Part shown: in pieces, positions 1 to 5,020 of the stretch
Layout: every line of letters begins with the position of its first letter
Position numbering within the stretch: the stretch's first letter is position 1
Assembly: GCA_017434685.1 (NCBI GenBank)
Contig: JAFREV010000194.1
Span: 1 to 5,416, forward strand
Source of the DNA: Mogibacterium sp.
Lineage (GTDB): Bacteria; Bacillota; Clostridia; Peptostreptococcales; Anaerovoracaceae
Length of the DNA stretch: 5,416 nucleotides
Reading direction: 5' to 3'
Translations under genes and position numbers: made by a program
The notes under the pieces: model-generated
What the model was told of the DNA's origin: nothing
The model's database searches: none
What the model saw: only the letters and a program-made list of their open reading frames with translations

Positions 1-354
1 CTTTTTCTTGATGAAGGCATCGTCGTCGAAGACCTCTTCTTCCGATGCTCCTTCAGACTCTGAAATCTCCTCTTCGGCCGGAGCGTCGTCTGAACTTGGA
101 GCTTCCATCTCAACCGATACGTCTTCCGAGTTTGGAGTTTCCTCTTCGACAGGCGCTTCATCAGGGTTATCTCCTGCTGCGGCAAGCATAGCGCTCAACT
201 TTTCTTCGCCGATGCTGCTGAGAATCTTGCTGAAATCCTCTTGGCTGATGGCCGCATCGTCGAATGCCTCTTCGATAGGTGCATCATCAGAGATTTGAGT
301 TTCCGACTCTGCTGTTTCCTCTATTATTTTGGTTTTCGATTCGTTCTTAACCAT
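1..354 (-). CDS. Acidic low-complexity protein, N-terminal part (runs off left edge)
   Basis: This reading frame opens at ATG 354-352 and stays open for 118 codons to the window edge, so the C-terminus is missing. I do not recognise the protein. About 38 of 118 residues are Asp or Glu, against 8 Lys and no Arg, so the visible part is strongly acidic and probably disordered. A short motif recurs: DDAPIEE (residues 23-29), DEAPVEE (65-71) and DDAPAEE (89-95). A second recurs as EEAFDDAA (28-35) and EEVFDDDA (106-113). The only stretch that looks helical is about 39-60 (EDFSKILSSIGEEKLSAMLA). The visible part ends in IKKK, which may begin a basic or membrane-proximal segment. No signal peptide or membrane segment is visible. 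No Shine-Dalgarno sequence precedes the ATG, while a TGCTATAAT box ends 7 bases before it. It is divergent from the ATP-grasp operon. That this is a real gene is fairly sure, because the opposite-strand reading is only Ser-rich low complexity; its function is unknown. Confidence 0.75.
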   Translation of the reverse strand, partial: MVKNESKTKIIEETAESETQISDDAPIEEAFDDAAISQEDFSKILSSIGEEKLSAMLAAAGDNPDEAPVEEETPNSEDVSVEMEAPSSDDAPAEEEISESEGASEEEVFDDDAFIKKK

Positions 355-361
355 AGCAAGT

Positions 362-370
362 ATTATAGCA
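362..370 (-). promoter_or_regulatory. Extended -10 promoter of the acidic-protein gene
   Basis: Read on the minus strand the sequence is TGCTATAAT, a perfect -10 hexamer with the TGn extension. No good -35 hexamer lies 17-18 bases upstream (AACGAA or CAACGA), which is tolerated by extended -10 promoters. Transcription would start about 7 bases downstream, at or within a base or two of the ATG at 354, implying a leaderless or nearly leaderless mRNA. Confidence 0.55.
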
Positions 371-388
371 CAAGAGAGACCACTTTCG

Positions 389-417
389 TTGAGAACATTC
401 AATTATTATGCTAAAAT
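389..417 (+). promoter_or_regulatory. Promoter of the three-gene operon
   Basis: TTGAGA at 389-394 (5 of 6 matches to TTGACA) is separated by 17 bases from TAAAAT at 412-417 (5 of 6 matches to TATAAT). The -10 box also carries a TGn extension (TGC at 409-411). The predicted start is near 424, leaving a leader of about 50 bases before the ATP-grasp gene. Its -35 region lies where the -35 of the opposite promoter would be, so the two promoters are back to back. Confidence 0.7.
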
Positions 418-439
418 ACAGTGATTGTTGAAGAGCATT

Positions 440-460
440 TGCGCTGTGTGTTTCAGCGCA
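440..460 (+). promoter_or_regulatory. Leader hairpin before the ATP-grasp gene
   Basis: TGCGCTG (440-446) pairs perfectly with CAGCGCA (454-460) around a 7-base loop TGTGTTT. It lies in the predicted 5' leader and ends just before a weak ribosome site (GGATGGA, 462-468). It is not followed by a T-run, so it is not a terminator. It may stabilise the mRNA 5' end or modulate initiation. The pairing is seen directly; the role is inferred. Confidence 0.5.
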
Positions 461-473
461 TGGATGGAATAAA

Positions 474-1604
474 ATGAAGAAAAAAGAACACGTTCTCATA
501 CTCGGAGCCGGAAACGCTCAAATAGATGCAATAGAGTATTGCAAGAGCCAAGGTTTGGCAGTCGTGGGCTGCAGCTATACTACAGTCGACAACGGCATAC
601 CTTACCTTGATTTTTTTGAACACAAAGATATCAAGAGCCTGGACGGCATCATAGAGGTCGCCAGGAAATACGATGTGAAATATATATATTCGGTCGGCTC
701 TGACGTTGCGATGCCTACCGTTATGAGGGCGTCCGAAACGCTTTCGCTGCCGCATTTTACAAGTGCCGAGACGGCTGAGAACTGCCAGTCCAAAGTGAAG
801 ATGAGAAGGACACTCGGAAAAGACTTTGAGGGAAATGTCTCATACGTGGAGTGTCAGTGCCTGGAGGAAGCTTTGAGTTTCAAAGATTTCCCGGCTATGA
901 TGAAACCTTCGGATTCACAGGGCCAGAGGGGCTGCTTCAAAGTCGAGTCGATTGAGGACATCAAGAAAGAATTCCAGACATCGATGAACTTCTCCCACGA
1001 GGGAAGGGTTATCATTGAGTCCTATCTGGAAGGAAAAGAAGTATCCGTCAACGCTTTCTTCGTGGAAGGCGAGATGAAATTTGCCCTGGTGTCCGACAGG
1101 GAATCGTTCAAGGAATATCCGGGCGGAATAATCAAAGAGCATATCGTGCCGTCTGAATTGAGCGATGCGGTGCAGGACAAAGTAAAGGAAGTTGCCTGCG
1201 AGGCTGCAAAGAGGATGGGCATCAAAGACGGCCCTGCATACTTCCAGATTAAACTGAATAAAAAGGATCAGCCGAAAATTCTCGAAATCACACCGAGACT
1301 CGACGGCTGCCACATGTGGCATCTGATAAAAAGATACTGTGGCGTGGATCTGCTGGCAGCCTGCTTCGAATATCTGGCAGGGGATAAGCCGGACTTCAGC
1401 GCGTACGCACCGGACGAAGGTCACGTATACAAATTGATTTTCTTCAGCCAGCAGCCGTGGACTCAGTTCAGCAAAGACAATTTCGACGACACGGACGCAG
1501 AATACAGTTTCTACTACTACGAGGACGGGGACAAGGTCCGCAGACTGAACGGATATATCGAGAAATGCGGATATAAAATAACTAAAGAAGCAATTAACAA
1601 ATAA
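474..1604 (+). CDS. ATP-grasp family ligase-type enzyme
   Basis: This 376-residue protein has the build of carbamoyl-phosphate-synthase-like ATP-grasp enzymes, which activate a carboxylate as an acyl phosphate and join it to a nucleophile, often an amine. In order: a pre-ATP-grasp fold with GAGNAQIDAI at 11-20; QSKVKMR at 105-111 with a conserved lysine; MMKPSDSQGQRG at 142-153, with Lys144 and the glycine-rich loop over ATP; IESYLEGKEVSVN at 181-193; then FQIKL (257-261) and ILEITPRLDG (269-278) for metal binding. By alignment, Gln258 and Glu271 match metal ligands of the family, while the usual Asn of the ENPR-type motif is Thr273. The last 75 or so residues are a C-terminal extension. It is a cytosolic enzyme by appearance. 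It is first in an operon with a CapK-like enzyme and an SDR, which suggests a role in building or decorating a surface glycan. The substrate cannot be read. ATG 474 is preceded by a weak GGATGGA site. Confidence 0.9.
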   Translation: MKKKEHVLILGAGNAQIDAIEYCKSQGLAVVGCSYTTVDNGIPYLDFFEHKDIKSLDGIIEVARKYDVKYIYSVGSDVAMPTVMRASETLSLPHFTSAETAENCQSKVKMRRTLGKDFEGNVSYVECQCLEEALSFKDFPAMMKPSDSQGQRGCFKVESIEDIKKEFQTSMNFSHEGRVIIESYLEGKEVSVNAFFVEGEMKFALVSDRESFKEYPGGIIKEHIVPSELSDAVQDKVKEVACEAAKRMGIKDGPAYFQIKLNKKDQPKILEITPRLDGCHMWHLIKRYCGVDLLAACFEYLAGDKPDFSAYAPDEGHVYKLIFFSQQPWTQFSKDNFDDTDAEYSFYYYEDGDKVRRLNGYIEKCGYKITKEAINK

Positions 1605-1611
1605 TCTCAGC

Positions 1612-1616
1612 GGAGG
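1612..1616 (+). promoter_or_regulatory. Ribosome binding site fixing a GTG start
   Basis: GGAGG lies 8 bases before GTG 1625 in the 20-base gap after the ATP-grasp stop codon. It is the strongest Shine-Dalgarno match in the operon and supports GTG as the start of the CapK-like gene. Confidence 0.8.
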
Positions 1617-1624
1617 CTATAAAA

Positions 1625-2929
1625 GTGAAGTTTAAGAAGAAACTTAAAAATGTGTATACCTTCTACTATCTGATGACTCTGAGAAAGAACTTCGACGAGG
1701 ACCCTAAAAAAGTCAAGGAAGATCAGAACAAGAGAATTCACAAGCTCATGAAGAGGGCGTACGAGATTCCTTTTTACAGAAAGAAATTTGAGGAATCAGG
1801 TACGACTCCGGACGATTATCATACAAGTGAAGATATGGTCAAGTTTCCGACTATGTCCAAACCGGAACTGAGGCTTTGGATGCAGCAGGAGTGGGAGAAC
1901 CACCCGGAACTTCATGATGAACTCAACGTGCATTCGACCAGCGGATCGTCGGGCGTGCCGCTCAAAGTGCTGTACACTCAAAAAGAGCAGGGCTGCAGTG
2001 ACGCCAACTGGATAAGAGTTCTAATGGCTGCGGGATATCATCCGCTGAGAGGCAAGATGTATTCCTTCCAGACCAGCCATAGGGATCCGTCGGATAAGAG
2101 CAGGGATTCGTTTATACAGTCGCTCGGTTTGATGCGCAGAAAAGTCGTATCCGAGGACTACTGCGTCGGCGACGGAATTGCCGATACTATCAGGGATATC
2201 AACGAATACGACCCGGATATGATCTGCTTCAGACGTAACTGCCTGGTCAGGATAGTCGCATACGCCGAGAGCCACAACATGCCTATCAAGAAACCTAAAC
2301 TCTACTGTCCTATCAGTGAGATGGTGGATGATGTCACGAGAAATCTCCTCAAGAAGACTCTGGGTGACGGCCTTATCGATGCTTACGGATTGTCCGAGAT
2401 GGGAAGCTCGATTTACCAGCTTCCGGGCAACGATTTTTACTATGTGGCCAACGACATCGCGGTCGCAAACGTATACAACGAGCAGAACGAACTGGCGGAT
2501 GACGGAAGAATCGTCATAACGTCTCTTTATAAAACCACATATCCGATCATCAACTACGAGACTCTGGATCTGGGCAAATCCTATGTGAAGGACGGTCTTA
2601 GATACTTCACCAAGATCGAAGGCAGGATGAACGATATGGTCAAACACGAAAACGGCGTGGAATCGTCCGCTCTGATGCTGATGAGAATCGCCAACAAGAC
2701 CGTAGGACTTTCGCAGTTCAGGTTTATCGAAGAGACTTATCACGACATGCTGATTCAACTTGCGCCGGATCCAAACAACACATCGATGACGCAGGATGAG
2801 ATTGCCGATTACTTCATCAAATCCGTTCACGAGGTATACGGCGATGAGTTCAACGTCAGGGTTGAGTGGATGGACGTACTGCCGCCGGATGAGACCGGAA
2901 AGCAGAGATGCTTCGTGTGCAAGGTTTAG
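1625..2929 (+). CDS. PaaK/CapK-like adenylate-forming enzyme
   Basis: This 434-residue protein belongs to the adenylate-forming superfamily, on the phenylacetate-CoA ligase-like (PaaK/CapK) branch. Such enzymes turn a carboxylic acid plus ATP into an acyl-adenylate, often going on to a CoA thioester. The N-terminal helices (about 30-58) carry the AYEIPFYRKKFEESG pattern typical of CapK proteins. The phosphate loop is STSGSSGVPLKV at 104-115. The A5-type motif is DAYGLSEMGSS at 252-262. GRIVITSL (294-301) and YPIINYETLDLG (306-317) follow, with Asp315 in the ribose-binding position; Asn310 stands where relatives often have Arg. The hinge region is GRMNDMV (333-339), and TGKQR (424-428) holds the likely catalytic Lys426 near the end. 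Length is normal for the family. CapK-like genes are common in capsule and polysaccharide clusters, which fits its neighbours. No acyl carrier protein or acyltransferase is visible in the window, so the acceptor is unknown. The start is GTG with GGAGG upstream. Confidence 0.9.
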   Translation: MKFKKKLKNVYTFYYLMTLRKNFDEDPKKVKEDQNKRIHKLMKRAYEIPFYRKKFEESGTTPDDYHTSEDMVKFPTMSKPELRLWMQQEWENHPELHDELNVHSTSGSSGVPLKVLYTQKEQGCSDANWIRVLMAAGYHPLRGKMYSFQTSHRDPSDKSRDSFIQSLGLMRRKVVSEDYCVGDGIADTIRDINEYDPDMICFRRNCLVRIVAYAESHNMPIKKPKLYCPISEMVDDVTRNLLKKTLGDGLIDAYGLSEMGSSIYQLPGNDFYYVANDIAVANVYNEQNELADDGRIVITSLYKTTYPIINYETLDLGKSYVKDGLRYFTKIEGRMNDMVKHENGVESSALMLMRIANKTVGLSQFRFIEETYHDMLIQLAPDPNNTSMTQDEIADYFIKSVHEVYGDEFNVRVEWMDVLPPDETGKQRCFVCKV

Positions 2930-2932
2930 GGT

Positions 2933-3826
2933 GTGACTAAACAAGTTATGAAGATAGCGATTACGGGAGCAAGCGGATTTGTCGGAAGATACCTGACCGA
3001 CACACTGAGGCATCACGATGATGTGAGAACGCTTGCATTGACAAGAAAAGAACTGCCGGCAAATGCGGGCGAAGACGCCTGCGAATGGGCGCAGACCGAC
3101 TACTCAAAAGAGAGTCTGGTCGGTCTTTTTGCGGGAGTCGATGCGGTCATCCACCTGGCGGGAAACAAAGGAGACAAGACCGAACTCTCGGACTTCGATA
3201 CCGACCTTTTGATGATGCAAAACATACTCGATGCTATGGCGGAGACCGGTGTGAAAAGGATAGTATTTGCATCCAGCAGACTGGTGTACGGCAATCCCGA
3301 GACCGTGCCTTGGAAGGAAGGGTACGAACCGAATCCCGGAATGGCTTATGCGGTCAATAAAGCGAGGTGCGAGAAACTCTGCCTCGAGTACGCAGATACA
3401 TACGGTTTCGATGCCGTGATAGTCCGCGTCGCCCAGGTGCTCGGAAAGGGCGAGGGCACAAGAACCATGATAAATGTCTTCCAGGATCTCGCCAAGGCGG
3501 GAGAGCCTCTTACGGTCATAGGGCGCAGCGTCGCCCGAAGGCAGTACATATACGCAAAGGACCTGGCGGAGATACTGGCGCTTCTTGCCGAAAGAGAAGA
3601 AGGTGACAGCCTCATCATAAATGCCGGCATGCAAAACGCATATACCAATTACGAGCTGGCAGAGATGATGAACAGGGCATACGGCAGCAGCGCGCCGATT
3701 AACTATGACGATTCAAAACCGGAGACAATCACTTCCTCGTATATGGACGTTGAAGTGCTGACAAATAAAATAGGCTATACTCCGATGGATATGGAGCAAG
3801 CCTTATATGATATGGCGAATTCCTGA
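2933..3826 (+). CDS. Extended SDR: NAD-dependent epimerase/dehydratase-type protein
   Basis: This protein of 297 residues is an extended short-chain dehydrogenase/reductase, the family of nucleotide-sugar epimerases, dehydratases and reductases. The Rossmann motif is GASGFVG (Gly12, Gly15, Gly18). HLAG follows at 74-77, then FASSRLVYG at 112-120 with the active-site Ser. The catalytic pair is Tyr139 and Lys143 (YAVNK). RRQYIYAKDLAEIL at 202-215 matches the substrate-domain motif usually seen as R-D-x-(V/I)-x-V-x-D. The C-terminal KIGYTPM (279-285) is like the usual end of sugar epimerases. All key residues are present, so it should be active, on a sugar nucleotide by analogy. The 3-base gap after the CapK-like gene points to translational coupling. 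GTG 2933 has AAGG 8 bases upstream. ATG 2948 (giving MKIAITG, 292 residues) is the alternative start and looks more like family members, but its nearest purine-rich site is about 16 bases away. Confidence 0.9.
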   Translation: MTKQVMKIAITGASGFVGRYLTDTLRHHDDVRTLALTRKELPANAGEDACEWAQTDYSKESLVGLFAGVDAVIHLAGNKGDKTELSDFDTDLLMMQNILDAMAETGVKRIVFASSRLVYGNPETVPWKEGYEPNPGMAYAVNKARCEKLCLEYADTYGFDAVIVRVAQVLGKGEGTRTMINVFQDLAKAGEPLTVIGRSVARRQYIYAKDLAEILALLAEREEGDSLIINAGMQNAYTNYELAEMMNRAYGSSAPINYDDSKPETITSSYMDVEVLTNKIGYTPMDMEQALYDMANS

Positions 3827-3831
3827 TTCGC
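3815..3831. repeat. Inverted repeat across the stop codon of the SDR gene
   Basis: GCGAAT (3815-3820) and ATTCGC (3826-3831) form a 6-base perfect stem with a 5-base loop; the SDR stop codon TGA (3824-3826) lies in it. Neither strand shows a clear T-run afterwards. It could help 3'-end formation for the convergent glycosyltransferase mRNA, for which I see no better terminator, or be chance. Confidence 0.35.
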
Positions 3832-3858
3832 GCAGATTATTGCAGATAGTGAATGATG

Positions 3859-4818
3859 CTAATCATCCGACGGCGGGAGCTCCTCGCCGTTTTTATATAC
3901 ATTCCTCACCACATATTGAGGGTAGTTACTCACTGTCAGGAACATCCTCCCGACATATTCTCCAACGATTCCGAGGGTCATCAGTATGATGCCTGCGAAA
4001 AGGATGATGGTCATCATGGTGGATGTCCAACCTATGATCTGCGTCCTCATCATCAGCTTCCTGACTATCAGGACTACTATGCCGAGGAGGCCGATCAGAG
4101 AGAACAGGAATCCGCATCTTCTGGATATTTTGAGCGGAACTGTGGAAAAGCCCGCTATGTTGGACCACAGCTTAAGCAGTTTTTTTAGTGAATAATTGGA
4201 GCTGCCGTATGCGCGCTCAAAGTGCTCGATTGGAACGCTTGCGATCTTCTTAGGCGATACCGTTCGAAGCACGAGTCCCTGCATATGCGGGTACTGAGCC
4301 GGATACTCGATGATGCTGTCCCTCACGTACTTCTTCATAATGCAATAACTGGAGGTCTTGGTGTCTTTAGGCTTTCCGATGAGTATGCGCACTGTGGTGT
4401 AGTTTACCCACGATCCGAAATTGCGGAAGCCCGAGTGCTTTTTATCCGGATAGTATCCGTAGACCACATCGTAGCCCTCGTCGACCTTGGCAAACAAAGC
4501 CGGAAGCTGGGACGGATGCGTCTGCATGTCGTCGTCCATCAATATAATGTAGTCGCCGCCCGCATAGTGAAGACCTGCCATGATGGCGTTGTGCTGCCCT
4601 GAGTTGCGGGCGAGCTCAATTACCTTGACTTCTTTGTAATCCTTGGATAGGGATATTAACTCGCTGACCGTAGCACCGTCATCAGGGGAGAAATCATCGA
4701 CCAGAATAAACTCGTAAGGCGTTCTGCCCTCGCGAGTCAGTTCTTCGGCAGTGGATTCAATAACCTGCCTGATTGTATGTGCCGAGTTGTAGCACGGTAT
4801 GACGACTGAATATAGCAT
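3859..4818 (-). CDS. Membrane-anchored family 2 glycosyltransferase (GtrB/ArnC/DPM1-like)
   Basis: This 319-residue protein is a GT-A-fold glycosyltransferase of family GT2, of the type that moves a sugar from a nucleotide donor onto polyprenyl phosphate at the inner face of the membrane. Motifs: VVIPCYN (5-11), VDDFSPD (40-46), RNSGQHNAIMAG (71-82) and MDDDMQTHP (94-102), with the Asp triad 95-97 binding metal and donor. ERAYGSSNYSLKKLLKL (201-217) is the usual cytosolic motif before the membrane part. Two transmembrane helices follow, about 235-253 and 267-287, then GEYVGRMF (286-293), a signature of this subgroup, and a short charged tail. I chose ATG 4818 because GGAGGT stands 6 bases before it and the protein then begins MLYSVVIPCYN as in relatives. 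An in-frame ATG at 4860 would add 14 residues but lies within the promoter. The gene is convergent with the SDR gene, 32 bases apart. The sugar and acceptor are not readable; a role in glycan modification beside the operon is inferred. Confidence 0.92.
   Translation of the reverse strand: MLYSVVIPCYNSAHTIRQVIESTAEELTREGRTPYEFILVDDFSPDDGATVSELISLSKDYKEVKVIELARNSGQHNAIMAGLHYAGGDYIILMDDDMQTHPSQLPALFAKVDEGYDVVYGYYPDKKHSGFRNFGSWVNYTTVRILIGKPKDTKTSSYCIMKKYVRDSIIEYPAQYPHMQGLVLRTVSPKKIASVPIEHFERAYGSSNYSLKKLLKLWSNIAGFSTVPLKISRRCGFLFSLIGLLGIVVLIVRKLMMRTQIIGWTSTMMTIILFAGIILMTLGIVGEYVGRMFLTVSNYPQYVVRNVYKNGEELPPSDD
3870..3894 (+). terminator. Intrinsic terminator of the operon, inside the glycosyltransferase gene
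   Basis: ACGGCG (3870-3875) pairs with CGCCGT (3885-3890), and the inner GGAG/CTCC can extend the stem with one bulged T. A run of five T follows (3890-3894). It works only in the plus direction, since the minus strand has A's before the stem and no T-run after it. It lies 43 bases after the SDR stop and within the last codons of the opposing gene, where it encodes part of KNGEELPPS. Confidence 0.8.
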
Positions 4819-4824
4819 TTTCTT

Positions 4825-4830
4825 ACCTCC
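4825..4830 (-). promoter_or_regulatory. Ribosome binding site fixing the glycosyltransferase start
   Basis: On the minus strand GGAGGT stands 6 bases before ATG 4818. This strong site decides the start against the longer in-frame ATG at 4860. Confidence 0.85.
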
Positions 4831-4841
4831 GATACCCGCAT

Positions 4842-4870
4842 ATTTTATTACATTTGGCATATATTGACAA
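4842..4870 (-). promoter_or_regulatory. Promoter of the glycosyltransferase gene
   Basis: On the minus strand TTGTCA (4870-4865, 5 of 6 matches) is followed after 17 bases by TAAAAT (4847-4842, 5 of 6 matches). The predicted start near 4835 gives a leader of about 17 bases that just includes the GGAGGT site. Confidence 0.7.
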
Positions 4871-4897
4871 TAAAGCTGTTGAAAGAGCTAAGAAATA

Positions 4898-4936
4898 CTC
4901 AAAACTTTGGAATTAAAAATGCCCAAAAACTTTGGA
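4898..4936. repeat. Two tandem copies of a CAAAA(A)CTTTGG dyad, possible operator
   Basis: AAAACTTTGGA occurs at 4901-4911 and again at 4926-4936, start to start 25 bases. Allowing the flanks (4898-4911 and 4923-4936), 12 of 14 bases agree. Each copy is itself a dyad: CCAAA-AAC-TTTGG at 4923-4935 is perfect, and CAAA-AC-TTTG at 4900-4909 is a shorter form. In addition AATTAAAA (4911-4918) and TTTTAATT (4938-4945) form an 8-base inverted repeat around the second copy. The pair lies between two divergent promoters, just upstream of the -35 of the secreted-protein gene, a position used by activators or shared repressors. The repeats are seen directly; regulator binding is inferred. Confidence 0.5.
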
Positions 4937-4943
4937 CTTTTAA

Positions 4944-4972
4944 TTGCTTTAAGGCCGTAATTTTGATAGAAT
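4944..4972 (+). promoter_or_regulatory. Promoter of the secreted-protein gene
   Basis: TAGAAT at 4967-4972 (5 of 6 matches) carries a TGn extension (TGA, 4964-4966). TTGCTT at 4944-4949, 17 bases upstream, matches only the TTG of a -35 box. The predicted start near 4979 leaves a leader of about 41 bases. The weak -35 would suit activation from the repeats at 4898-4936. Confidence 0.5.
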
Positions 4973-5020
4973 TCAACCGACTATGGGAAGGTTTTCGTAG
5001 TGTACAGAAGGGAAATAGAT

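Noticed and set aside
8..298. A 96-codon plus-strand frame rich in Ser
   Set aside because: It is the reverse of the Asp/Glu-rich coding sequence on the minus strand; GAA/GAC-type codons read backwards give TCx serine codons. The minus frame has a promoter and continues past the edge.
915..1424. A 169-codon minus-strand frame inside the ATP-grasp gene
   Set aside because: The sense strand carries the full ATP-grasp motif series here; the antisense product has no family pattern.
2021..3016. A 331-codon open frame on the minus strand opposite the CapK-like gene
   Set aside because: It lies wholly antisense to a gene with clear adenylate-forming motifs, crosses into the SDR gene, and its translation shows no recognisable domain. 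It is a by-product of codon bias in the real genes.
3104..3648. Two overlapping minus-strand frames and several plus-strand frames within the SDR gene
   Set aside because: All sit over well-conserved SDR motifs in the real frame and give Arg- or Cys-rich sequences typical of shadow frames.
3853..4602. Plus-strand frames opposite the glycosyltransferase
   Set aside because: They are His/Arg-rich shadows of a gene whose GT2 motifs and membrane helices are clear on the minus strand, and they have no convincing start signals.
4819..4860. Longer glycosyltransferase start at ATG 4860
   Set aside because: The extra 14 codons contain the -10 box and the GGAGGT site of the shorter start, so they are very probably not translated.
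4864..4892. TTGACA on the plus strand at 4864-4869 as a second promoter for the secreted-protein gene
   Set aside because: The -35 is perfect, but no acceptable -10 hexamer lies 16-18 bases downstream (GCTAAG or CTAAGA). The match arises because it overlaps the minus-strand TTGTCA.
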